Below, piece after piece: positions 38,728 to 47,243 of a DNA stretch of 64,000 bases. Positions within the stretch are counted from its first letter, which is position 1. Each line of letters starts with the position of its first letter. The stretch lies in assembly GCA_031279515.1 (NCBI GenBank), contig JAITII010000032.1, positions 36,303 through 100,302 of the forward strand. The letters are read 5' to 3'. The notes beneath the pieces were generated by a model. The model was not told where the DNA came from and ran no database searches. It was given only the letters and a program-made list of their open reading frames with translations. The translations under genes were made by a program, and so were the position numbers. Origin of the DNA: Deltaproteobacteria bacterium. Its GTDB lineage: Bacteria > Desulfobacterota > Desulfarculia > Adiutricales > Adiutricaceae.

Positions 38728-39765
38728 TTGGTAAACTTATGCCAAAGGCGTTTTTATCATTTTTTTAAGGGGCTTTGGGCCCTTAAGCTAGCAACTATGA
38801 CCCTATATAATAAGGGCCTAATATCCATCTGGCAATTGTCCTTAAAAGTCCTTTGGCTAATACTTAAAAAGGCAAAACTTGTGGCTTCCTTAGTCTTAAA
38901 CGTGCCATACGGAGGCGTCTTTATGCCTCCGGCTGTGATAAAACACCTGGGCTTTGCAACAGAGGAGCTAGGCTGGGAGAACTTTCGTCTAGCAGACCCC
39001 TTACTGCTACAGGTCTTGACCCAGGCCTCCCAAGGTACCACCTTAAATGGTTCCTTAGGGGAAAAGGTAATTCCCAAAAGGACCTTAATCTCCTATAGAT
39101 TCAGTCCCTTAGTAGCTGACCCCTTGGGGACCTTGGCCCAAGAGTTGGGTGATAAGGAGGCTACTGGGCCCTCTTTCATAAGCTTAAGCACAATGGGAAA
39201 ACCCATCTCACCTTGGAAAGACCAGGAAGGGGAATTCATCATAAAAAAGAGCGTAGAGCCCTATTTGGCAGAGCTGGAAAATAGTTGCCGCAAGGGTCTG
39301 GAAGAGGACACCCTGGTCCTCTTAATAAGCTTCCGCTCCTATGCCTCCAAGCCCTGGAACTATGAAAACGAAAGGCGCTACCCCAGACCCCAAATTGCTA
39401 TAGGTACCCACAGCGAGAAAAAAAGCCCCAAGGGACTTGCGGAATTTCTGGGTAAGACCTTCAAGGTCTTTAACTTCTGGCCCGAGCTCAACTGGCCCCA
39501 CAAGGGGGCCTTTTTACCCCAAGACCTTTTAGCCCTGCCTAGGCTCTTTGCAGTAAATATCTCCTTTCGTAAGGACCTTTACATGAATGAGCAAACTGGT
39601 AAACTAGCCCCCTCTGCCGAGAGCTTCACCCGGGTCCTCATGACCATCTTTAGCCTCCTGGACCAAGAGCTAGATACCGTAATAAAGATCCGCAAGAGGC
39701 GTAAATATCCCCCTAAGCCGCCCAAAGCTCCTTCCAACGTGATAAAGCTAAAAAACGAAGACTAA
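38728..39765 (+). CDS. N-formylglutamate amidohydrolase-like protein, possibly degenerate (true start may be near 38797)
   Basis: LVLNVPYGGVFMPPAV resembles the N-terminal SxPHxG region and FRKDLYMNEQTGKLAP the C-terminal NR.LYMDE region. Confidence 0.6.
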   Translation: MVNLCQRRFYHFFKGLWALKLATMTLYNKGLISIWQLSLKVLWLILKKAKLVASLVLNVPYGGVFMPPAVIKHLGFATEELGWENFRLADPLLLQVLTQASQGTTLNGSLGEKVIPKRTLISYRFSPLVADPLGTLAQELGDKEATGPSFISLSTMGKPISPWKDQEGEFIIKKSVEPYLAELENSCRKGLEEDTLVLLISFRSYASKPWNYENERRYPRPQIAIGTHSEKKSPKGLAEFLGKTFKVFNFWPELNWPHKGAFLPQDLLALPRLFAVNISFRKDLYMNEQTGKLAPSAESFTRVLMTIFSLLDQELDTVIKIRKRRKYPPKPPKAPSNVIKLKNED

Positions 39766-40015
39766 GCTACTCTAGGTCTTTTTTTCAGCCAAGGGGGCTA
39801 AAAAAGGAAAGTTGACTAAAAAAGGGGCTAAAAAAGCCAAAGTTGGCCAAAAAAAGCCAAGGGGCTTTTCTTAAGCTTTATTTACCCTCCCTTTTTTATC
39901 TTGCCATAGGGAACTAAAGCCGCAAGGCCCATTGTTTCTGTTAAAGGCCCATAAAAAGCCAAAACTCTCAAAAGGAACCCATAAATTGTCCATAAGCTCC
40001 AAAAAACCACTAAGT

Positions 40016-40540
40016 ATGGAACTATTACATAACAAAACAGAAATAGCCCAAATGGTAAGTACAATAGGTGCCCAGATAGATGCCGATTACGCCAATAAAG
40101 TTTCCGAGGACAATAGACTCCTCATAATAGGGGTTCTAAATGGGGCCTTTATCTTTATGGCGGATCTGGTGAGGGCCATCAGCCTTCCAGTGGAGATGGA
40201 TTTCATCCGCCTTTCCAGCTACGAAGACCAGGATACCTCCAACCACCACGTGGTTATGCTAAAAGCCCCGGAAAGGACCATGGAAGGGCGACATATCTTG
40301 ATAGTAGAGGACATTGCAGACTGTGGCTACACCCTCCAATGGTTTCAGGGCTTTCTTTTGAAAGAAAACCCCTCTTCTGTAAAGATAGCAGTGGCAGTGG
40401 ACAAGAGGGAAAGGCGGGAGACCTTTGTGCCCTTGGATTACGTAGGATTTGTGGAAAACGAGGGTTTTTTGGTAGGTTATGGACTAGATTATGCCCAAAG
40501 TTACCGTAATTTGGATGGAATTTACAGATTACGCTTCTAA
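40016..40540 (+). CDS. hpt: hypoxanthine phosphoribosyltransferase (start revised to ATG 40016)
   Basis: LLIIGVLNGAFIFMADLVRAI, MEGRHILIVEDIADCGYTLQW PRPP loop, VPLDYVGFVENEGFLVGYGLDY. Confidence 0.92.
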   Translation: MELLHNKTEIAQMVSTIGAQIDADYANKVSEDNRLLIIGVLNGAFIFMADLVRAISLPVEMDFIRLSSYEDQDTSNHHVVMLKAPERTMEGRHILIVEDIADCGYTLQWFQGFLLKENPSSVKIAVAVDKRERRETFVPLDYVGFVENEGFLVGYGLDYAQSYRNLDGIYRLRF

Positions 40541-40814
40541 AATGCATTAAATTCTTGGTCTTTGCCCATTTCGCAAAGAAATTCTAATGCATTAGAATTT
40601 TTTTTATACTTAAGAGGCTAAATTTAGTAAATTTACTTGTATATTCCTAGTTTTTGTTGTACAATGCCAATAGTTTTGAAAATCTTGGTATTTCCAGCCT
40701 AAGACAAGATATCTAGTATCCAAGGCCCAAAAATACCAAAAAGCGCCCAGGCCCATTGCGAGCTATAGAGCGAAGACTTTAGAGATTGCCTGATAGTACT
40801 AAGCCCCTTGCCCA

Positions 40815-40872
40815 TAGCCCATTGGCCATAGCCTATAGCCCATTGGCCATAGCCTATAGCCCCTTGGCCATA
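40815..40872. repeat. 21-bp tandem repeat, about 2.7 copies
   Basis: agcccattggccatagcctat repeated. Confidence 0.93.
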
Positions 40873-40970
40873 AAAGTACAAGCCATCAAGGCAATATTAA
40901 CGCCCTAAATAGCCGCCAATTACCCTTGTAAAGGTTAAACCCACAACCGGCATAAAGCTCTGGAAACTCT

Positions 40971-42365
40971 ATGATTATCACCTGCAGTTACTGCCAAACA
41001 AGGTACAGAGTAGATGAAAGGCTCATCAAAGAAACAGGGACCCGAGTCCGCTGCTCCAACTGCCAGCACGTGTTCACTGTTTTTCTCCCCCATGCCGTAG
41101 AACTGGACCTCACGCAGCCCATCCCCAGAGCTCCGGCCTCACAACCCGGGCCTCAAGGCGGCCAGCAATCCTTTCCAAACCAGGATTTGCCAGATTACGA
41201 GTCCTTCAATGAATCCAATTCCCCTGCCCCCCAGACCAGAGTACTGACCGCAAAACCCATTGTACCGGCTACAGCGGACTTTATGGTGCCTGGGGACTAT
41301 GCCCAAAAGGTGCCAGAGACAAATGTTGCGCCCAAAGAGCGCCCAAACTTTCAAGACCTAAGCCCTGCTGCAAGCCGTGGGGTCTATCTAGCTAAAGGGG
41401 ATACAAATCCTAGCTTAGCTGGCAGCAAATTTCATAGCACCCCTGACCTGGGCTTAGCAGATGATCCTACTGTGGACCAGAGGCAATACAGTAGCTATCA
41501 AGTGCCACCACCTACAACTAAGGTTAGCCCTGAAGAACCCTTCGACTTCGATGACGGTCCAGCCCAGGGCTCTTTTGCATACCAGGACACAGAGCCCAGG
41601 TTTGTAGACCAGGGGCAGGACACTTTTTATGCTAAAGAGGCCCCCTCTCCTACAACCCTCATGGCGCCTTTACAGCCTCGGCGCCGAGGCCCTAGCTCTA
41701 AGACCCTCATCATCTTGGGGTCCGTAATAGTTGTGACCTTTTTGGTCATAGGCGGCTTTCTTTTCATGGGTGTAGACTCTGCCTCTAGCCCAGAGGTGGC
41801 CATCCAAAACACAGGCCCAGATTCAGCTAATGGGCCTACTATTGAAGAGTCCCCCTTAAATGCTGAAAATGCCACAACAGTTTCTCCGGAGATAGACGCC
41901 AAAAGCAACCTGTATTTTTCAGCCGATCAAACCACCCACCACTACCGCGCCAATGACAAGGCAGGGGACATCCTCATAATTACAGGCCGCATGACCAATG
42001 GCTACGATCACCCCAGGAGCTTCATTAAAGTAAAGGCTATCCTGAAAAACTCAGCCGGCACAGTTGTGGCGGAAAGGGAAGCCTTTGCAGGCAACTATCT
42101 CACCGAAGGTGAGCTAGTTTCCCTTTCCATGCAAGACATCTTAACTAGGCTTGCCATCAAAGGCGGACAGAATAGCAGTAATATCAATGTAAATCCCGGC
42201 AGCTCCATACCCTTTATGCTGGTCTTTGACAAGCTGCCGCCGGACCTGGCGGAATACGTAGTGGTACCGGTTAGTTCCGCTCCCACTGGCACTATGGCGC
42301 AAGGGGACTCCGAAGAACAGCTAGGCTCCCTGGAACAGGCCCCTCGTGATGGGGTGGCATCTTAA
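40971..42365 (+). CDS. MJ0042-type zinc-ribbon protein with TM and DUF3426-like C-terminal domain
   Basis: MIITCSYCQTRYRVDERLIKETGTRVRCSNCQHVFTV zinc ribbon; TM TLIILGSVIVVTFLVIGGFLFMG; C-terminal GDILIITGRMTNGYDHPRSFIKVKAIL. Confidence 0.85.
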   Translation: MIITCSYCQTRYRVDERLIKETGTRVRCSNCQHVFTVFLPHAVELDLTQPIPRAPASQPGPQGGQQSFPNQDLPDYESFNESNSPAPQTRVLTAKPIVPATADFMVPGDYAQKVPETNVAPKERPNFQDLSPAASRGVYLAKGDTNPSLAGSKFHSTPDLGLADDPTVDQRQYSSYQVPPPTTKVSPEEPFDFDDGPAQGSFAYQDTEPRFVDQGQDTFYAKEAPSPTTLMAPLQPRRRGPSSKTLIILGSVIVVTFLVIGGFLFMGVDSASSPEVAIQNTGPDSANGPTIEESPLNAENATTVSPEIDAKSNLYFSADQTTHHYRANDKAGDILIITGRMTNGYDHPRSFIKVKAILKNSAGTVVAEREAFAGNYLTEGELVSLSMQDILTRLAIKGGQNSSNINVNPGSSIPFMLVFDKLPPDLAEYVVVPVSSAPTGTMAQGDSEEQLGSLEQAPRDGVAS

Positions 42366-42427
42366 CCTAAGGCGCTCGCTATAAGATGCCCTTTTTACCT
42401 CTAGCTTATTCTGTCAGGTAGTTTTCT

Positions 42428-43036
42428 ATGGACTCGGTACCAGACGAAAAGCCTTTGTCTTTAAAAAGAGCTAAGGCTATTTCCATAGCTCCGCGCCTTG
42501 GCCTTAGGGGGGCACTCTCATTAAGTCTTAAGATCCTTTTACCTATTTTGGTACTTTTAGCCCTCTTTCCCTTTTTCCTTAGCTCCTTTCCTTTTAAAAA
42601 ATCTGCCACTTCCACTTTTGAAATGGCCTCTTTGGGCCTCACAGCGGAAAAGTTCTCCCACCATTTTCTGGAAAACCGCAATGCTGGGACCATCTTAGTA
42701 GTCACAGGCACTGTTACCCACAGTGCCTCTGAACCCCAGAGCTATTTCCGGGTAAGGGCCCATCTAGTGGATATAGAAGGCAAGGTTGTCTCAGAAAGCC
42801 AGGTCTTTGCTGGCAACTACCTTGGGGAAAAGGACTTAAAGACCCTTTCCTTAGAAGAGATCTACTCTTTTCTGTCCCTCAAGGAGGGCTCAGACGGGGC
42901 CAACTTAAAGGTCCCTTCCCAATTGCCCATCCCCTTCATGTTGGTCTTCCATAGCCTCCCCAAGGACATAACTGAATACAGTGTAGAAATCTCCGTTGGC
43001 GACTCCCCCTGGGTAAAGTACCCCAATTTCTCCTAA
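42428..43036 (+). CDS. DUF3426-like membrane protein, paralogue of the preceding gene's C-terminal domain
   Basis: GTILVVTGTVTHSASEPQSYFRVRAHLVDIEGKVVSESQVFAGNYLGEKDLKTLSLEEI aligns with the preceding protein. Confidence 0.8.
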   Translation: MDSVPDEKPLSLKRAKAISIAPRLGLRGALSLSLKILLPILVLLALFPFFLSSFPFKKSATSTFEMASLGLTAEKFSHHFLENRNAGTILVVTGTVTHSASEPQSYFRVRAHLVDIEGKVVSESQVFAGNYLGEKDLKTLSLEEIYSFLSLKEGSDGANLKVPSQLPIPFMLVFHSLPKDITEYSVEISVGDSPWVKYPNFS

Positions 43037-43133
43037 AATCCCCCCAAATTCTTCTTAATTCCCCAGCAAAATCTTTAAATTAAGACCATTACTATAGTGC
43101 TTTGCCCCTCTAGCCCCCATCTTCCCTGAAACT

Positions 43134-43173
43134 AAAACCAAAGGGGTAGATAAGATCTTAGCCCTTTGGTTTT
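43134..43173 (+). terminator. putative terminator after the DUF3426-like gene
   Basis: AAAACCAAAGGG ... CCCTTTGGTTTT inverted repeat. Confidence 0.6.
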
Positions 43174-43366
43174 GGCTTCGGCTTCGGCTTTGGCTTTTTT
43201 AAAGGGCGCCCTTGGGGCAATATTATGCTATTATGATAGATACGCAAAAATTCCTCTTTAAGGTAAGATTTGCTCTCCTATAGTTATATTCTATTTTCCT
43301 CTCTTTCTAGGATTTTCTAAAATTACTAGGCTAAAATCCCAAAGCTATCTAAAATAAAGTTAAAAA

Positions 43367-45793
43367 GTGTCCCATAACCTAAAATCATTTCTCAAAAGTC
43401 CAATTAAGTACTCTTTAAAGAACCTGGACTTTATCAAGATCTTAGAGCGCCTCTCCCAGCTGGAACCGGGCAAGAGCTATGTGGAAAACTCCTCTAAGCC
43501 AGGGCCTAGTTTTGAGGACCAGGAGCAAATAGCAAAACTGGCCGTAGATCTTGCGGAAAGGTCCTTTTCTGCCAAAGGGGACCCAGTAAATCGCCAGGAA
43601 CTCAAAAGCCATGCCGATATAATCTCTTGCCAGTACGACTGGCCACTGCACAAGACTAGCAAGGCAGCCTGCTTCAATGTGCTAACCCACATCTTTGAGA
43701 CCCAGTCTTTGGAAAACCTCTATATCTCAGAGGACAGACGAGAGCTAAAGAACCTCCCTAAAGTTTTAGAGGCCCAGAAGGATAACTTAGGGGTAGTCTA
43801 TCTCATCAACCACACCTCCCATTTCGATGAGTTCCTCTTTGACATCTTTTTAGATAGCCTAGGACTCCAGCTGCCACTTTTTGCTGCCGGCTCCAACATG
43901 ATGGCCACCCCAAGCCTCACTAAGTTCTTCATGATAGGCTCCTATGTCATCATCCGCAAAGGGGCCTCCAGGTCATATCTATCGGTACTACATCACTACT
44001 GTCAGGCCTTGGCCGAGATGGGAAAACCCCAGGGCATCTTCCTGGAGGCCTGGTCCGGCGGAGCCCGGACCAGGGATGGTAGCCTCAGGTACCCCAGACG
44101 CCTGGTTACCCTCCAAGGGGCCCTAGCCTGCCGGGGGGATGTCCTTATCCAGCCCGTGGTCATAAGTTACTCCAGGGTACCGGAAGACTTGGACCTCTCT
44201 GAGGGAAAGGGCCTTTGGTCCTGGCTAAATGGCCACCATATGTATAGGGAGGCCTTGAAAAGTCCGGCCCATCCTCTCCAGGGCATGGCTAGAGGACTCA
44301 AAGGACTCTACGGCCGCACCTATATAGAGTTTTGCGAGGGAAAACTTCTTAGCCAGCTAAAATCTGAATGGACCCAGAAACCCCAGACCTTGGAGCTGGA
44401 TGAATACACAGCACTCTACGCCATCAGAGAAATAGCCAGGGATAAAAAGATCATGGCCTCCCACCTGGCGGCCCTGGGTTTAGAGCTGGCTTTAAAGAGG
44501 GGCTCAAATGATATAGTGGCTCAAGCGGAAGAGAAGTTGGCCGACATCCGTGACTACCACAGCCGGGTCTTTGAAACAGAGCCTTCCTTAGAGGACTTTG
44601 TCCGGGATAGGCCCATGGTAGAAACCATTTCCGACGGCCTGGCCTCTTTAGGGGCCAGAAAGATTATCAAAGGGCGCCTTGAAGATAAAAAGCTCCCCAA
44701 GGTACGCTCCTGGCACGGGCTTTCCTACTATGCCACCCACAGTGACCATAGGCTCTATAGCCCAGCTGGAAAAGAGAACATGGTGGTCTGCGGAGCTGGA
44801 CCCTGGGGCTTTGCCCTAGTGACCCATGTGGGGAGGCGGACTTTAAATGACCGCAAGTTTCATAACTCCAGCTTGTCACTCTATGATTCTTCACCTGAAC
44901 TCATAGCGGAAATTGATGACCAGCGTACCCACCGGGAATTTCCCTCCCAAAGGCTCCCGAAAAATGTCTTTCCCTCCTCTGATACTGTGGAGGCCTTCAG
45001 AAAGGCCAATGACGTCATAGTGGCGGTCCCCCCCTTGGACTGTCAGGCACTTTTTAAGACCATCTTTTCCAACTCCAAGGATCTAAGGAGCCTCATCTTG
45101 GCCTCCAGGGGCTTTGACCCCCTGTCCCACAGGCTCACCATCCAAATAGCCTGGGAAGCAGCTGTGGCAGCTGGAAGACCAGACGTTAGTATCTTAGCCC
45201 TCTCAGGGCCCTTTTCTCCGGAAGACCTCTTAGAGGACAAAGGCGGGTCCTTTATCTTGGCCTCTTCCCAAAAAGAGGGAAAGATTCCCGAGGCTTCCCT
45301 CTTTAAGTTCAATAAATTTCAGGTTGTGGAAAGCTCTGACCCCTTGGGCGTCCAGGTGGCAGCGGCCTTGGCCGATGCCTATAGCCTGTACTACGCCTAT
45401 CTCTCTGAGCACAAGTCCTTAAAACAGCCCGCCCAAATAGCCGCCTTTATCCGTGAGGTGAGCTACGAAACCAAGACTTTGGCCATGGCCCTGGGGGCCA
45501 AACCCAGTACCTTTGAGTCGGACCAGTACGCCTGGATCCCGGAGTTCATCTTTGCCTCCCTTACTGCCGAGACCCACTATTCCGTTAAGCAGGCCGCCCT
45601 GAAAGGCGGTGACGGCTTAAGGCATCTTTTGCAGGACAACCCGGAAGAGTACCAATGGCCTGACAAGGGGGCCTTAGGCTATCAATCCATCCGCTCAGCT
45701 CATCTCATTGCCAAGAACCTTTCCTTAAAGGTGCCCCACCTGGACAAGGCCAATGACGTCTTCTGGGGCAATACTATCCCCAGGGGCAATTAA
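43367..45793 (+). CDS. fusion: glycerophospholipid acyltransferase (PlsB/PlsC-type) + NAD-G3P dehydrogenase (GpsA)-like domain
   Basis: NHTSHFDEF (NHx4D), LEAWSGGARTRDG, VLIQPVVISYSRV in the N-terminal half; VVCGAGPWGFALVTHVGR Rossmann motif, ANDVIVAVP and TLAMALGAKPSTF in the C-terminal half. Confidence 0.78.
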   Translation: MSHNLKSFLKSPIKYSLKNLDFIKILERLSQLEPGKSYVENSSKPGPSFEDQEQIAKLAVDLAERSFSAKGDPVNRQELKSHADIISCQYDWPLHKTSKAACFNVLTHIFETQSLENLYISEDRRELKNLPKVLEAQKDNLGVVYLINHTSHFDEFLFDIFLDSLGLQLPLFAAGSNMMATPSLTKFFMIGSYVIIRKGASRSYLSVLHHYCQALAEMGKPQGIFLEAWSGGARTRDGSLRYPRRLVTLQGALACRGDVLIQPVVISYSRVPEDLDLSEGKGLWSWLNGHHMYREALKSPAHPLQGMARGLKGLYGRTYIEFCEGKLLSQLKSEWTQKPQTLELDEYTALYAIREIARDKKIMASHLAALGLELALKRGSNDIVAQAEEKLADIRDYHSRVFETEPSLEDFVRDRPMVETISDGLASLGARKIIKGRLEDKKLPKVRSWHGLSYYATHSDHRLYSPAGKENMVVCGAGPWGFALVTHVGRRTLNDRKFHNSSLSLYDSSPELIAEIDDQRTHREFPSQRLPKNVFPSSDTVEAFRKANDVIVAVPPLDCQALFKTIFSNSKDLRSLILASRGFDPLSHRLTIQIAWEAAVAAGRPDVSILALSGPFSPEDLLEDKGGSFILASSQKEGKIPEASLFKFNKFQVVESSDPLGVQVAAALADAYSLYYAYLSEHKSLKQPAQIAAFIREVSYETKTLAMALGAKPSTFESDQYAWIPEFIFASLTAETHYSVKQAALKGGDGLRHLLQDNPEEYQWPDKGALGYQSIRSAHLIAKNLSLKVPHLDKANDVFWGNTIPRGN

Positions 45794-46051
45794 AAAACCT
45801 AAAATTACCAAAAAATGCATCACAGAAGATACAATCTTTGTTAGAATGCCCTTGAAAGGAAGGCCCTTCTCTTGTACTTTACAAGCCTTTTAGACCCCTT
45901 GGCACCTATTTTTAAAAGAGCTTTTATTTGACAGAAATTAGCTTTGGCTGTACTTTATCAAGAAAAGCACTTCTGCCTTTTGGCCTCAAAGCCAAAAGGG
46001 CCATAACTTATATGCCCTTCGGGGTTCATCTTATACGGTCCGGTAATAACC

Positions 46052-47005
46052 ATGCCCTTGCGCCTCACGTTTATCCTGAAGCTTCTACTTGCCCTCGCAC
46101 TTGTACCACTTTTTTCAGCCTGCGGGGTCTTTACAGACATGGTACGAGACAATGAGCTCTCTGTTCCACTTTTAAATAGCCCAGATTTTTTAAGTCCAGC
46201 TAAGCTCAGGGCAGGGATCTTACCCTTCCAGGATCAGGTGACTGCCAATCCGGAAACCGGTCCCAACCTTGCTAGGCTCATGACAGAAGAATATGAAGAT
46301 AACGGGAACCTCTTGATGGTCCCAGCTGCAGAGGTGAAGCGCTATGTCGATTTAATGGGAATACGCTCACCTATTACTGCGGAACAGGCGGTACAGATCT
46401 GCCGCGACTTAAACCTTAACCTTGTCATGGAAGGCACCTTAGCCCATATTGGCCAGAGCCAGGTTCGCTCTGGCTGGCGCAGACTCTTCAGATGGTTCTC
46501 TAACCAGCAGGTCTATGTAGAGGCCATCCTCTATCTCAATGCTTTTGACCCCAGTGATGGGACGATTATTACCTCCAGGGCAGCAGAATCCCGCATCAAA
46601 GTGGGACGCGCCCCTGAAAGGGGCGTCATGGGAGAGATGCAACGCTATCAGCTCACCCAGGAAGACATAGAAGATTCCTTAGATGAAGCCTTGGAAGGCT
46701 TATATATGCGGTCCCTAGAGGGCCTGAGGGTATTTCCCTTCAAGGCACCCATCATAAGTACCCAAGGAGACACGGCCACCATCAACTTTGGCTCTGAAGT
46801 AAGGCTCCGCAGGGGTCAAGAATTCGCTGTCCTCTCTTTGGGTGACCAGGTGATAAACCCCATAGGCAGGGTCTATAATGTACCAGGTGCCCCTGCTGCA
46901 CTTTTGAAGGTGCAATCAGTGAGCGAAGGTTCTACCACCTTGACTATAGTTCGCGGAACAGTAAGGCCCGGAGATTTTATCCAGTCCTGGAAGTTCAATG
47001 ATTAA
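46052..47005 (+). CDS. putative lipoprotein, CsgG/FlgT-like fold suspected
   Basis: Lipobox LFSAC; RAGILPFQDQ ... LNLNLVMEGTLA ... C-terminal GDTATINFGSEVRLRRGQEFAVLSLGDQV ... GDFIQSW. Confidence 0.6.
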   Translation: MPLRLTFILKLLLALALVPLFSACGVFTDMVRDNELSVPLLNSPDFLSPAKLRAGILPFQDQVTANPETGPNLARLMTEEYEDNGNLLMVPAAEVKRYVDLMGIRSPITAEQAVQICRDLNLNLVMEGTLAHIGQSQVRSGWRRLFRWFSNQQVYVEAILYLNAFDPSDGTIITSRAAESRIKVGRAPERGVMGEMQRYQLTQEDIEDSLDEALEGLYMRSLEGLRVFPFKAPIISTQGDTATINFGSEVRLRRGQEFAVLSLGDQVINPIGRVYNVPGAPAALLKVQSVSEGSTTLTIVRGTVRPGDFIQSWKFND

Positions 47006-47041
47006 ATTTAGTCCCTAAAGCCTCTTATGGAGAATTTCAAA

Positions 47042-47080
47042 TAATAAAGCCCCCGCCTCTGGCGGGGGCTTTATTATTTT
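47042..47080. terminator. bidirectional terminator between lipoprotein gene and yidC
   Basis: TAATAAAGCCCCCGCC-TCT-GGCGGGGGCTTTATTA then TTTTTT. Confidence 0.93.
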
Positions 47081-47243
47081 TTGAAGCTAAGGGCTCTAAA
47101 ACTTCTTGCTTTAAAACTTCTAACCTTAAAAGCATCGCGGAAACAATATCTTAAATCAAGATATCAATAGGGCTAAAGGCTCTTGGCCTAGACTTTTAGC
47201 GTAAAAAAAAAGTTCAGTCTGCTAATTTTTAACCAGGTCGCTC

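Noticed and set aside
45928-46155. 75-aa plus-strand ORF overlapping the lipoprotein start
   Set aside because: Overlaps the signal peptide of the supported lipoprotein in another frame; no motif.
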